DNA from: UBA1723 sp045641065
Lineage (GTDB): Bacteria; Bacteroidota; Bacteroidia; Bacteroidales; Paludibacteraceae
Length of the DNA stretch: 25,445 bases
Direction: 5' to 3'
NCBI GenBank assembly: GCA_045641065.1
Contig: JAZUGF010000021.1
Span: forward strand, 1-25,445
Below the pieces are notes generated by a model. It saw nothing but the letters and a program-made list of their open reading frames with translations. It searched no databases and was not told where the DNA came from. The stretch's first letter is position 1. Each line of letters begins with the position of its first letter. The translations under genes and the position numbers were made by a program. Below, piece after piece: positions 14,650-23,848 of the stretch.

Positions 14650-15546
14650 TTAGAAGTGAGCACTTAGCATCAACTCGTGAGTGTTTGATGGAAGGTTGTT
14701 GTATTTTCCTACGTTGAATGTGTAAGCATAGCCGACGCGGAAATTCTTGATGTCGATACCTAGATCGATGGCAAGCAGTGATAGGTCTGCGAATTTGCCA
14801 AGGTCTGGTTTCCAAGTTGCTCCTCCCCAGAACATTTTATTAATAAACAACATTGCTCCAAGCTCTCCTTCATTCACCTGGTTCTGGTGAATGTATGAAA
14901 CCATTGGTGCCAAATCAAGTGCATCTCCAAGAGGGAACAAACAACGTGCGTATGCGTAGATGTGTCGTCCTCTCATGAATGTTGTTGGCTCTGATTTCAA
15001 AAGGTGAGTGGCAGAAACACCAATCATCCATCTCTTAGATGTCAACTCAAGTCCGAAATTGAAATCTGGAGAAATCTCGTTTGTCTTGTCTTTTACATAA
15101 GATGAAAAATCTGGCTCCTCATCTCTCATTGTGTTGACGTAAGGATCGTAGCTGCCGACGTTGATACCAGCAGACAATCCCATTGAAAGAATGTAGTTTT
15201 CATTCAAATCAAGATGGTAAGCGTATACGGCCTGCACATTAGTCATGCTGTTGCCAATACCTTGATTGTCGTAGTTGGTAGTAAGACCGATGCTAGAACG
15301 AAGCGGCTCGTTGTAGTATGCAACGTTCAACAATGCTGTTCTAGGCGAGTTTTCCACGCCTGCCCACTGCATTCTGCCAAGTAGGAAAGCATCAACATGC
15401 TCCATGTTACCTGTTCCTGCAGGGTTGATGTTCATACGAGAAAAAATCTGCTGCGACACCATTAGGTCCTGCTGTGCGTATGCGTTTGCTCCACTGATCA
15501 ACGCAAACAGCACCGTCAACAATTTTATATATATATTCCTTTTCAT
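14650..15546 (-). CDS. PorP/SprF-family type IX secretion outer-membrane protein
   Basis: The 298-residue protein has a signal peptide (cleavage about NAYA|QQ) and the family's opening MVSQQIFSRMNINPAGTGN, equivalent to the usual Q..F..NP...NPAY.G. The rest alternates short hydrophobic strands and turns, ending ELMLSAHF with a terminal Phe, as expected for an outer-membrane beta-barrel. PorP/SprF proteins are needed for secretion or surface attachment of T9SS cargo bearing type B sorting domains; in Flavobacterium johnsoniae SprF serves the adhesin SprB. Here it is the last gene of a three-gene operon, 23 nt after the OmpA gene, with a type B cargo encoded first. Its likely partner is that protein. 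Confidence 0.9.
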   Translation of the reverse strand: MKRNIYIKLLTVLFALISGANAYAQQDLMVSQQIFSRMNINPAGTGNMEHVDAFLLGRMQWAGVENSPRTALLNVAYYNEPLRSSIGLTTNYDNQGIGNSMTNVQAVYAYHLDLNENYILSMGLSAGINVGSYDPYVNTMRDEEPDFSSYVKDKTNEISPDFNFGLELTSKRWMIGVSATHLLKSEPTTFMRGRHIYAYARCLFPLGDALDLAPMVSYIHQNQVNEGELGAMLFINKMFWGGATWKPDLGKFADLSLLAIDLGIDIKNFRVGYAYTFNVGKYNNLPSNTHELMLSAHF

Positions 15547-15569
15547 TGTTTCTTAATTATGCATTGGTT

Positions 15570-17018
15570 TTACTCCATTTTCAAAATCTCCACACGACGG
15601 TTCTTCTGGTGCTGATCCTCTGTCTGTGCGTGGCGGATCACTGGACGGTCTTCTCCAAGACCCATCACGAACATTCTTGAACGAGATATTCCTCTCTGAG
15701 CAAGAAGACTTTCGATTTTCTTAGCACGTTTCAAACTCAATGCGTTGTTGTATTCGCGTGATCCTCTCTCGTCTGTGTGGCCGATTATAAGGAATGAATT
15801 GCCAGGGTAGAAGTTGATGAAGTCGACGATACACTGGATGTCCTTCTCGTAATCTTTGTTATTCAATACATCTGTGTCGTAGTCGAAGTAGAAGATTCGC
15901 TTGTCAACACCTGCAACGACGTGCTTTGATGCCATCACCATTGCATCTTGATTGTCTTGGAATACTTCTGACAACTCTTTTGCAGAAAGTGGATACTTAG
16001 TTGAGTCGGAATCATATGCTAGAGCCTCAAGAATCTTAGCATTTTCTGTTGGTTCATCTACATAATCATCATCGTAATTAAATTCTTTCTCCGTCTGTGA
16101 CTCTGTGCCAAGTTTTCCGTATCTCTCGTCTACTGCCATCAATGTCTCTGGCACAACTGGCTCAACAGTTTTGACTGGTTCTGGTACAACCGCCACCAAT
16201 GTATCTGCAACTGGAGTTGGAGTAGGGTCCACCTCAACTTTTGCAATCTCTGGTGTGTTTCTATTCACAAATGCCTGCATCAATTCTGGTGCCTGCGTTG
16301 TGTTAGTCTTTGAAATATACACGTTGTAATTGCCCTTGTCTGTTGGAGCTTCTGAGTTTTTCCTGTTGGAACAGAATGTGATCTGCCCATCTTTACGGAT
16401 GTATGGGAAATCTTCGTCGCCATCAGAATTGACACTCTTTCCAAGTTTTCTTGGCTGAGTGAAAGTCCCATTAGTCTTGATGTCTGATGAATAGATATCT
16501 CTACCTTTAGAACCTTTCAAGTTTGCTGAGAAGAATAGTTGTTTTCCGTTTTTAGAAATAGTCGGATTGCTCACACGGATTGTGTCTTCTGGCTTGTAGT
16601 GCCAGCTTGCATACACAAGAGCAGAGTGATCGTATTTCTCACGCTTCATCACTGTTCCTGGAATATCTGCAGGCTCTGTAGACTCAATCTTGCCTTTCTT
16701 GACTTTAGCAACATACATCTTGCCATTTTTTGTGTAGTAGTATGTCTCTTTGCCGTCAAAAGCAATCTGTCCTTCAGCTTTTAGTGAAGTTAGCTCATCA
16801 TCGTACTTGTAGTCATACACTTTGCCTAGGTTGTCTGTCTTTGCAACAAACAAACTGTCGGAACGTTTGATGACGATCGTTGTGTCGTTAAGATGTGAGA
16901 CGGCTTGAAATCCATCCACATTTACGAATTTATCTATGAAGTTGCATTCCAAACTCTCCAATGCATTTGCCATGAAACATGGTGCGGAAAGCAGAATGGC
17001 TGATATTAGTTTTTTCAT
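15570..17018 (-). CDS. OmpA-family protein with PD40-type repeats, T9SS-associated
   Basis: The 482-residue protein has a signal peptide (about 1-19, ending MANA). PD40-like beta-propeller motifs follow (NPTISKNGKQLFFSANL; DEDFPYIRKDGQITFCSN), then a Pro/Val/Thr-rich linker (about 260-300). A C-terminal OmpA domain (about 370-482) has the peptidoglycan-binding signature IIGHTDERGSREYNNALSLK and ends KNRRVEILKME. This layout resembles PorE-like and other OmpA proteins that tie T9SS outer-membrane parts to the cell wall. It lies 18 nt after the giant cargo gene and 23 nt before the PorP/SprF gene, the usual cargo-OmpA-PorP arrangement. The TPR segment of PorE proper is not evident, so this is a relative rather than PorE itself. 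Confidence 0.88.
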   Translation of the reverse strand: MKKLISAILLSAPCFMANALESLECNFIDKFVNVDGFQAVSHLNDTTIVIKRSDSLFVAKTDNLGKVYDYKYDDELTSLKAEGQIAFDGKETYYYTKNGKMYVAKVKKGKIESTEPADIPGTVMKREKYDHSALVYASWHYKPEDTIRVSNPTISKNGKQLFFSANLKGSKGRDIYSSDIKTNGTFTQPRKLGKSVNSDGDEDFPYIRKDGQITFCSNRKNSEAPTDKGNYNVYISKTNTTQAPELMQAFVNRNTPEIAKVEVDPTPTPVADTLVAVVPEPVKTVEPVVPETLMAVDERYGKLGTESQTEKEFNYDDDYVDEPTENAKILEALAYDSDSTKYPLSAKELSEVFQDNQDAMVMASKHVVAGVDKRIFYFDYDTDVLNNKDYEKDIQCIVDFINFYPGNSFLIIGHTDERGSREYNNALSLKRAKKIESLLAQRGISRSRMFVMGLGEDRPVIRHAQTEDQHQKNRRVEILKME

Positions 17019-17036
17019 TTCCGTTTTTCCTTAATC

Positions 17037-20000
17037 TTATTTTCTATACAATTGGATAGTTCCTTTCTTCTCTGTTCCGTCTCTTAGAGTCAAAACATAG
17101 ATGTAGACACCGGCGTCGGCGATTTCTCCTTTATACTTTCCATTCCAACCGTTGTCTGATGAGCAGATCACATCTCCGAATCTGTTGTAGATAACAACTG
17201 GATAGCCTGGCATGAAATCGTCATTTGCACCGTTCTTCTCATGAGGAGTGAAGACGGTAGGGATCTCAATCTTATCCTTGATTGCCTCGCCTTCTTTCTT
17301 GTCGTAGTGCAGGAAGATGATGTTTGTAACGTTGTCTGGATTAATCTCTGCTGTTCCATCAATAATCTTCAACAACTCTAATGCATCATCTGCTGCGATT
17401 GCACGGAATAGATATGTGCCATTGTGCATGTATTTGTCAGCGTCAACAGTAATTGTTGTTTCTGGAGTAGTCTCAAATGCAAGTGTCCAGTTGACACCAT
17501 CTGTACTTGTCTGGTATGCGTAATACTGGTACTTGTTGATTGATGGAGTCACAACTAAGTCGAATGCATAGTCGTCAAGCCACATTTCTGTTGTTCCATC
17601 ACCGAATGCCAATGTGTATGATTTTACACACTCTTCTTCTCCGATGTTGATAGCAACTGTTGCTGATACTCCGCTCTCATCTTTAGCCTTAGCAGTTAGG
17701 TTGACAACTCCGCTTAGACCAATCTTGTTTGCTGTCAAAGTACCGTCGCTTGTAATATTTGCGATAACATTGTTGTCAATAGACCATTCAATGCTCTTTT
17801 GAGTTGCGTTGTCTGGAGTGATAATCGCACGGAATTTTGTTGACTCTCCTGGCTTCAAGCACTCCTCGCCACCTACAAGAGCGATTGTCTTAACAAGTAC
17901 CGGACGATCCACATAGATTACGATTTCCTCGTCTTTTGTAATCTTGTAGCTAGCAGAGATTCCTTCTCCGTAGTATAGAGTGTAAGAGTAGTTGCCTGCC
18001 TCACTTTGGAACTTGAATTCTCCTTCTTCGTTAGAAATTCCACTGTTGTAGAACTCATTGCCTTTCTTGATGTCGAATTTCAAGTTTGGTACTGGAGTAT
18101 GATCATCACTGTAAAGCACAGTGAACTTCACGTTGAACATCTCGACATTAGATAGAATAGTGAACTTAAGATCGTAGTCGTTCACCTCAAAATCTCTCAC
18201 GATGTCCAAGATTCTGATCTGGTAACGGCCTGGAACCAAGTGGTCGCGGACAATACCTGTAGCGTCAGACATAAGTTTAGAGTGTGAGTTTCCGTCGTAA
18301 TCCAAGTTGAATTCATCCAAAGTGCCATCCTCATTATATTTGAAGATCTGTGCGAACACACCCTGTACGTTAGCTCCCTTAGCGTCCTTGATCTGAATCT
18401 CAACTGTTCTCTTGACTGGCACAACAATATAGATAGTTGTATCGTTGTTTGATGTCGTATTCAATACAAAGTTGTGATCCATCTGACCATCAAATTCATA
18501 ATCGTCAATGTAGTAGTTTGCTCTGAATGTATCGCAAGGCAACTCCATTGGCTTGTCAAATACATATGCTCTACCTATATCCTCATAGTTATCGTACAAT
18601 GTAGATGAAAGGTAAGAGTATTGTTGATCTGAGTCATCACGGTAGAATGTAAGTGTTGTCACGTTAGGGTAGACAATCTCACCGTCGTGCAAGAATTTGA
18701 AATATACCTTGCGTGTGTGCTCTGGATCAGGAAGGAAGAAATATAGAGCTGTATCTTTCTTCAACTCAAAACTAACTGTTTGTTCCAATGCAATGACTGA
18801 ATATTCACCTAGAGGCAAAACCAATTGCAGGTGTCCTGTCTCGTCTGTGCGACGGTTGTTCTTATATTTGTCGATGTATGACACACTGTATGAACCTGTT
18901 GCTGGAGTTGAGTCCTTATGTATGATGTATACATCTAAGTTCAACTTTTCTTCAAAAGTGATCTTGACAGTATCGACTGTTTTGTCTGGACTTGTAGTGA
19001 AGTTTCCTGAACCAGATGTCACTTTGTATTCGTCAATCTGGAAAGAGTAGTAATATTTACCAGTGATTGTGACTGCTGGCTCTGAGAATTTCAAAAGTCC
19101 AGTAGAATCTTCAGTTGGTTTCAAAGAAACGTAAGTTAGATAGCGTCCACCTTCAACTTTTCTTATGTCAATCTTGCTGATTGTCTGAGGAAATACCTCT
19201 TCCCCTTTGTAGAAGAACTGGAAGTATATTCTCTGTGAAGTAGTATCTTCTTCTACTGGAGTAGAACAGAATTCTATAGTAGTATCTTTGTTGACGACGA
19301 TTCCTTTCTTAGTTTCAGATGGAATACTTACGTCATATGTTCCCGCGTTAACTCTGAAAGTAGCATTTCCTTGTTCGTTTGTAGTAGAGAACTGGCTGTT
19401 TCCAGATCCCGGCATAGAATATCTACATGCCAAGTTGGCAATTGGAAGCATTGTAGAGTCGCAGTCAATGACGTGAAGGGTAAGGTTGTATGTTGGCTTC
19501 TCAACGTCAGGTGTGATGATTGGAATTTCTTCTTCTTCATCATCTTCTTTCTCTGGAATAATGATATCTACGATGTTGTTTTTCTCTGAACTTTTCTGAG
19601 TCACATAGAAAGTTCCTGTAAGTGTACCGTATTCTCTTGTACTTACTGAATATTGATATTCGCCTACTGGACATGAAATCTTACCGTCTGTCATCTGGTA
19701 CTCAACATATCCGTTAGACTGAGTGTCTCCATGGGCAAGTACGATACCGAAATCGCGGAAAACTCCGTTCTGCGACTGACGAACTGTCACGTCTCTTGCG
19801 TTTAGAGTGATTGGAGATCCATTCTTGACAAATCTGAATGAAGTCGTATACGTCACTAGTTTGGATGAAACTGAAACCTCTGTATTGATATCCTTGTCGT
19901 CAACTACGATGTTGTGTTCTCCATCCGCTGCAACGTAAGTATAGTTTCCTTCTGGCACTACGAATAGGGCCTTTCCGTCGGCTCCAGAAGTTTTCTGGGC

Positions 20001-20411
20001 GACAAGTGTACGAGTGCCATCTGCTTCTCTTTTATAAAGAGTTACGAAATTGCCGCTTGCCGGTTTGCCATTTTCATCTTTGAAATTTACTGCTACGCGA
20101 CGGAAGTCAATATCAATCCATGTTGGAAGACCAGATTTGATAGTGAATTTTCCTGTGTTATAGTCTCCATAATAGAAACTATAAGTATAGTCTCCGACAG
20201 GAATACTGTTGTCAATAACACGACCTTCAGAATCCGTTCTGTACGTTTTGGTAGTACCTTCTGAATCCGTGATCCTTACGTTATAACCCGACAAAGGTGT
20301 GTTAAGAGTGTCGGAAATCTCAATAGTCAGCACTCCTTGTGAGAATACCGAAGGGAGCATGCTTGAAAGCATTATCCAAACAAACCCCAGTTTCATCAAT
20401 AGTGATTTCAT
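17037..20411 (-). CDS. Giant secreted adhesin-like protein with T9SS type B sorting domain
   Basis: The 1124-residue protein starts with a signal peptide (cleavage about VFS|QG). It then carries at least seven modules of roughly 90-130 residues, each containing a short motif of the type [PV]xGxYxY (VGDYTYSFYYG, EGNYTYVAADG, VGEYQYSVSTR, LGEYSVIALEQ, PGRYQIRILD, AGNYSYTLYYG), as in carboxypeptidase-regulatory or Cna-B-like beta-sandwich folds. An acidic linker (KEDDEEEEIP) lies near residue 290. A Big_2-type Ig domain follows near 860-940 (LKPGESTKFRAIITPDNATQ, ANKIGLSGVVNLTAKAKD). The C-terminal ~80 residues (IPTVFTPHEKNGANDDFMPG, VVIYNRFGDVICSSDNGWNG, AGVYIYVLTLRDG) are a gliding-motility-associated type B sorting domain. 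The protein should be exported through T9SS and held at the surface with the encoded PorP and OmpA proteins. Its ligand is unknown. Confidence 0.9.
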   Translation of the reverse strand: MKSLLMKLGFVWIMLSSMLPSVFSQGVLTIEISDTLNTPLSGYNVRITDSEGTTKTYRTDSEGRVIDNSIPVGDYTYSFYYGDYNTGKFTIKSGLPTWIDIDFRRVAVNFKDENGKPASGNFVTLYKREADGTRTLVAQKTSGADGKALFVVPEGNYTYVAADGEHNIVVDDKDINTEVSVSSKLVTYTTSFRFVKNGSPITLNARDVTVRQSQNGVFRDFGIVLAHGDTQSNGYVEYQMTDGKISCPVGEYQYSVSTREYGTLTGTFYVTQKSSEKNNIVDIIIPEKEDDEEEEIPIITPDVEKPTYNLTLHVIDCDSTMLPIANLACRYSMPGSGNSQFSTTNEQGNATFRVNAGTYDVSIPSETKKGIVVNKDTTIEFCSTPVEEDTTSQRIYFQFFYKGEEVFPQTISKIDIRKVEGGRYLTYVSLKPTEDSTGLLKFSEPAVTITGKYYYSFQIDEYKVTSGSGNFTTSPDKTVDTVKITFEEKLNLDVYIIHKDSTPATGSYSVSYIDKYKNNRRTDETGHLQLVLPLGEYSVIALEQTVSFELKKDTALYFFLPDPEHTRKVYFKFLHDGEIVYPNVTTLTFYRDDSDQQYSYLSSTLYDNYEDIGRAYVFDKPMELPCDTFRANYYIDDYEFDGQMDHNFVLNTTSNNDTTIYIVVPVKRTVEIQIKDAKGANVQGVFAQIFKYNEDGTLDEFNLDYDGNSHSKLMSDATGIVRDHLVPGRYQIRILDIVRDFEVNDYDLKFTILSNVEMFNVKFTVLYSDDHTPVPNLKFDIKKGNEFYNSGISNEEGEFKFQSEAGNYSYTLYYGEGISASYKITKDEEIVIYVDRPVLVKTIALVGGEECLKPGESTKFRAIITPDNATQKSIEWSIDNNVIANITSDGTLTANKIGLSGVVNLTAKAKDESGVSATVAINIGEEECVKSYTLAFGDGTTEMWLDDYAFDLVVTPSINKYQYYAYQTSTDGVNWTLAFETTPETTITVDADKYMHNGTYLFRAIAADDALELLKIIDGTAEINPDNVTNIIFLHYDKKEGEAIKDKIEIPTVFTPHEKNGANDDFMPGYPVVIYNRFGDVICSSDNGWNGKYKGEIADAGVYIYVLTLRDGTEKKGTIQLYRK

Positions 20412-20474
20412 ATTGTTGTTATATTTTTTTATTCGTAGTAAAAGGGCAATTTTTTTCGCCTAATTAATAATTTG

Positions 20475-20482
20475 CAAAAATA
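20475..20482 (-). promoter_or_regulatory. -7 box of the T9SS type B operon
   Basis: On the minus strand TATTTTTG matches TAnnTTTG exactly and would give a leader of about 57 nt to the ATG at 20411. No TTTG is found at the usual 19-21 nt upstream, so an activator may be needed. Confidence 0.45.
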
Positions 20483-20587
20483 GTCATATTAATTGTGTTT
20501 TTTCTGTAAGATTCGTTCATAATTGTGACATTTATCTGTTTTTTAAGGTTTATTATGAATTTTAGTTGCAACCTCCTTGTGTGATAA

Positions 20588-20619
20588 ACAAAAAAAGCGA
20601 CGTGAATTTACGCCGCTTT
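20588..20619 (-). terminator. Terminator of the ars operon
   Basis: AAAGCGACGT (20594-20603) pairs with ACGCCGCTTT (20610-20619) over 10 positions with one G-T pair in the RNA and a 6-base loop. On the minus strand it ends in seven T. It lies 27 nt after the permease stop. Confidence 0.85.
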
Positions 20620-20646
20620 CCAATTTAAATATGACATTTTTATAGT

Positions 20647-21615
20647 TTATAGTATGACATTAAATATCCAACCGAGCATCATTATCATCAATGCGACGGT
20701 GCCGAAGAAGATTCCAATCAGTTTCCATGTCATTACTTTTTTCAGCATCGTTGCCTCTGGAAGTGATAGCCCGACGACGCTCATCATAAACGACAGTGCT
20801 GTGCCGAGTGGTATGCCTTTTGCCACAAACACTTGTATCACTGGCACGATTCCTGCCGCATTGGAGTACATCGGTATTGCTATTATAACGCTTGCTGGCA
20901 CTCCGAAGATTCCTGCCTTCTGCATAAACTCCGTAAAGAATCCTTCTGGCACATAACCATGGATTCCGGCTCCGATTGCAATTCCTATGATGACGTAGAG
21001 CAATACTCCTTTGACAATTCCCAACGCATCTTTTATTATTCCTGGTAGACGTTGCATAAATGTCAAATGGTTGCTTTCATACGCATCGTCTGCCTCCATC
21101 TGCATTTTTTGCATCTGAATAATCCAAGGTGAAAGGTAACGCTCAAGACTCATCTTCCCAAGAAGGATTCCTCCAATCATTCCTAATAATATTCCGCATC
21201 CAACGTAGATGGCTGTGACCTTCACACCGAATGTTCCGAGAAACATCGCTACTGCTACTTCGTTGACTAATGGTGACGTGATGAGAAATGCGAAGGTGAC
21301 GCCAAGTGGTATGCCTCCTTTCACAAAGCCGATAAACAACGGTATCGATGAACATGAACAGAATGGTGTGATGGCTCCGAAGATGCTTGCCAATAGGTAT
21401 TGGAATCCGTACATCTTGTGTGTGCTCAGATAATTGCGTAGTCGCTCAATAGGAAAATATGCGTTGATTATTCCCATGACGACGCTGATTCCAAACAGCA
21501 ATATGATGATCTTGATTGAATCGTAGACGAAGAAATTGATGGATTCTCCCAGCCTCGACGTCGCATCAAGTCCGATTATATCGTATATTAACCAATCCGC
21601 AAATTGTTGTATCAT
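20647..21615 (-). CDS. ArsP-type permease (DUF318 family)
   Basis: The 322-residue protein has about eight hydrophobic segments and belongs to the permease family that includes ArsP. The hallmark is GAITPFCSCSSIPLF (Cys86 and Cys88) followed by ITSPLVNEVAVAMFLG; the second half repeats the pattern (IPMYSNAAGIVPVIQV, LSLPEATMLKK). ArsP in Campylobacter exports trivalent organoarsenicals such as methylarsenite and reduced roxarsone; other members are linked to Cu/Zn or are unassigned. Its place as the last gene of an ars operon, 12 nt after acr3, favours an arsenical substrate. The gene symbol is left blank because subfamily assignment needs an alignment. Confidence 0.85.
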   Translation of the reverse strand: MIQQFADWLIYDIIGLDATSRLGESINFFVYDSIKIIILLFGISVVMGIINAYFPIERLRNYLSTHKMYGFQYLLASIFGAITPFCSCSSIPLFIGFVKGGIPLGVTFAFLITSPLVNEVAVAMFLGTFGVKVTAIYVGCGILLGMIGGILLGKMSLERYLSPWIIQMQKMQMEADDAYESNHLTFMQRLPGIIKDALGIVKGVLLYVIIGIAIGAGIHGYVPEGFFTEFMQKAGIFGVPASVIIAIPMYSNAAGIVPVIQVFVAKGIPLGTALSFMMSVVGLSLPEATMLKKVMTWKLIGIFFGTVALMIMMLGWIFNVIL

Positions 21616-21627
21616 ATCATATTTTTT

Positions 21628-22647
21628 TTAAGAAAACCAATGTTTTGTATTGTTTGCAATTCTTACGAGACAGAGCATTACTGGCACTTCGACCAACACA
21701 CCAACAACTGTAGCAAGTGTTGCTCCCGATTTGAGTCCGAAGAGTGAGACAGCCACAGCTACTGCGAGTTCGAAGAAATTGCTTGCACCAATCATTCCGG
21801 CTGGAGATGCTACGTTGTGAGGCAGTTTCCACGCCTTTGCCCATCCGTAGGCAACACCAAAGATGAAGAAGGTTTGCAGAATGAGAGGCACGGCAATCAG
21901 TACGATATGCAAAGGGTTTTGCTGGATAGTGTCGCCTTGAAAGGAGAACAGAAGAATGAGAGTGAGAAGTAATCCGCAAGGAGTGACATTGTCGAACTTG
22001 TGAACAAAGATTTCCTCAAAGTACTCTTTGCTCTGTCTGCTTATGATTATTAAGCGTGTGGCGATAGCAGCAACGAGTGGAATGACAACGAAAAGCAGTA
22101 CCGATAGCATCAGCGTATCCCAAGGAATGGTGATGCCACTGATTCCTAACAACAACGCAACAATCGGTGAGAATGCGACAAGGATGATGAGATCGTTTAC
22201 GGCAACTTGCACTAATGTGTATGCCGCGTCGCCTTTTGTGAGGTGGCTCCACACGAATACCATAGCGGTACATGGTGCTACTCCGAGTAGCACGGCTCCT
22301 GCAAGGTAGTCGTCTGCAAGTTCCTGACTGAGAAAACTTCCAAACACATGGTTGAAGAATACCCATGCGATGCCGAACATGGAGAATGGCTTTATTAGCC
22401 AGTTTGTCACACAAGTTACTATTAGTGCTTTGGGTTGTCTGCCCACATTTTTTACACTATTGAAGTCGACCTTCAGCATCATTGGGTAAATCATCACCCA
22501 GATAAGAATGGAGATGGGAATAGATACATGTGCAAATTCCCATTGCCCTAATGCCTGAGGAATGGATGGAATAAACTTTCCCACAAGAATGCCGATGACA
22601 ATGCAAATCATCACCCAGAGCGTGAGATATTTTTCGAATGTTTTCAT
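21628..22647 (-). CDS. acr3: Acr3-family arsenite efflux transporter
   Basis: The protein, 339 residues from this start, is an Acr3-type inner-membrane carrier that exports arsenite. It has about ten hydrophobic segments. Family landmarks are LIWVMIYPMMLKVDF, LGVAPCTAMVFVWS with the conserved Cys in the fourth helix, and GASNFFELAVAVA with the conserved Glu. The frame is open to an ATG at 22716, but that start overlaps the arsC coding region. The ATG at 22647 (MKTFEKYLTLWVM) follows an AAAGGG ribosome-binding site and matches the family start. It is 16 nt after arsC and 12 nt before the ArsP-type permease, consistent with one transcript. Confidence 0.95.
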   Translation of the reverse strand: MKTFEKYLTLWVMICIVIGILVGKFIPSIPQALGQWEFAHVSIPISILIWVMIYPMMLKVDFNSVKNVGRQPKALIVTCVTNWLIKPFSMFGIAWVFFNHVFGSFLSQELADDYLAGAVLLGVAPCTAMVFVWSHLTKGDAAYTLVQVAVNDLIILVAFSPIVALLLGISGITIPWDTLMLSVLLFVVIPLVAAIATRLIIISRQSKEYFEEIFVHKFDNVTPCGLLLTLILLFSFQGDTIQQNPLHIVLIAVPLILQTFFIFGVAYGWAKAWKLPHNVASPAGMIGASNFFELAVAVAVSLFGLKSGATLATVVGVLVEVPVMLCLVRIANNTKHWFS

Positions 22648-22663
22648 GCCCTTTTCTAATTGA

Positions 22664-23119
22664 TTAGTCGCAACAACAGCAACATTTTGGCAGTTGCTGA
22701 CCTTTGATTTCTTCAATATAAAATTTCTGCATCTCTCTTTTGATCTCGTCTCTTACACGTCGGAATTCACTCAACATCTCTTCTTCTGTGCCTTTGAACT
22801 CATCTGGATCGTCGAATCCGATATGTAGCCTTTTGCCGACTTTCCCAATGAAGAACGGACAGTTTTCGTTGGCTCCTCCACACACGGTGATCACGTAATC
22901 CCACGTATGACCAAGATATTGCTCGACATGCTTGGGATAATGTTTGCTGATGTCGATGCCAATCTCTGCCATCACCTTGATTCCTAGTGGATGAACCTCC
23001 GATGCTGGTTTTATTCCAGCTGAATGGACGTCAAGTTGAGAGTCGATGCTTTTTAATATTCCGTGTGCCATCTGGCTTCTGCAACGATTGCCTGTACAAA
23101 GAACTAATATGCGTTTCAT
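22664..23119 (-). CDS. arsC: Arsenate reductase, thioredoxin-coupled low-MW phosphatase type
   Basis: The 151-residue cytoplasmic enzyme reduces arsenate to arsenite. The P-loop CTGNRCR (C8 to R14) gives the CX5R motif, with S15 following. The resolving pair is C80 and C87 in VCGGANENCP, matching C82/C89 of Staphylococcus ArsC, and FDDPDEFKG supplies the Asp-Pro loop. Together these place it in the thioredoxin-dependent family rather than the E. coli glutaredoxin type. The C terminus is odd: it ends KCCCCCD, five Cys in a row (146-150), beyond the normal fold. It starts 4 nt after arsG and its product feeds Acr3 encoded next. Confidence 0.95.
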   Translation of the reverse strand: MKRILVLCTGNRCRSQMAHGILKSIDSQLDVHSAGIKPASEVHPLGIKVMAEIGIDISKHYPKHVEQYLGHTWDYVITVCGGANENCPFFIGKVGKRLHIGFDDPDEFKGTEEEMLSEFRRVRDEIKREMQKFYIEEIKGQQLPKCCCCCD

Positions 23120-23123
23120 AGAA

Positions 23124-23837
23124 TTATGCGATAAAGAATGTGTAACAATAATTTAATCCGACTATGATGAACAATATCGCCACTATGCGGTTGAACCATT
23201 TCTGGAAAAGAGTGATCTTTCCTAAAAATGTGCCTATCGACTTGACACTGTAGGCAAGAATCCATGAAATGATCAACACTGGCAACGCTGTGGCAATGGC
23301 GTAAATGATAGGCAGAAGGTAACCTCCGCTTTCTGTCGCCGACATGGGAATGAGCATGCCGAAATATAAGATTCCACTCGACGGGCAGAATGCAAGGGCA
23401 AACAATAGTCCGAGGATGAACGCTCCGATTGGACCGCTCAATTTCTCAGACCAACTTCCTCCTTGGAATCCAAACCTGCCTCCCAAGTCGACATACTCGC
23501 CGACAATCATCAGCACTCCGATTATAATCAATGCCGGACCGATGATAAGTTCTCCCCATTCACTTATTGCTTGCTGCAAACTGAATGTGTCGGCTCCGAT
23601 CCTGATTATATAAATGAGAGCGGCTCCGAGAATAGAGTAGGAGAGCGTGCGTCCTATTGTGTAAAGGACACCGCTCCACAACACTTTTTTGCGACTCTCG
23701 ATGCCTTTTGAAATATAGCCAATTGCTGTGATGTTCATCGCCAACGGACATGGGCTCAATGCTGTAAGCAATCCAAGCAGAAATGCCGTGAATGCTGGCA
23801 CTTGACTGTTGTCTAAAAGATTTTGTAGGAAATCCAT
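23124..23837 (-). CDS. arsG: ArsG-family / CcdA-like membrane permease
   Basis: The 237-residue protein has six hydrophobic segments and two CcdA/DsbD-type Cys-Pro motifs, TALSPCPLAM (C30) and ALAFCPSSGILYFG (C151), placed symmetrically in the two halves. CcdA-like proteins carry reducing power across the membrane. In Shewanella, ArsG is reported as the permease of the ArsEFG system for nitro/aminobenzyl arsenicals, and I recall a widespread ArsG-family annotation for such genes in Bacteroidota ars clusters. It follows arsF after a 98-nt gap occupied by a two-hairpin repeat, and precedes arsC by 4 nt. The alternative is a plain CcdA electron carrier serving ArsF; sequence alone does not separate the two. 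Confidence 0.75.
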   Translation of the reverse strand: MDFLQNLLDNSQVPAFTAFLLGLLTALSPCPLAMNITAIGYISKGIESRKKVLWSGVLYTIGRTLSYSILGAALIYIIRIGADTFSLQQAISEWGELIIGPALIIIGVLMIVGEYVDLGGRFGFQGGSWSEKLSGPIGAFILGLLFALAFCPSSGILYFGMLIPMSATESGGYLLPIIYAIATALPVLIISWILAYSVKSIGTFLGKITLFQKWFNRIVAILFIIVGLNYCYTFFIA

Positions 23838-23848
23838 AACATATTTCT

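Noticed and set aside
22648..22716. 23-residue extension of Acr3
   Set aside because: It overlaps arsC, lacks family similarity, and the ATG at 22647 has a good ribosome-binding site.
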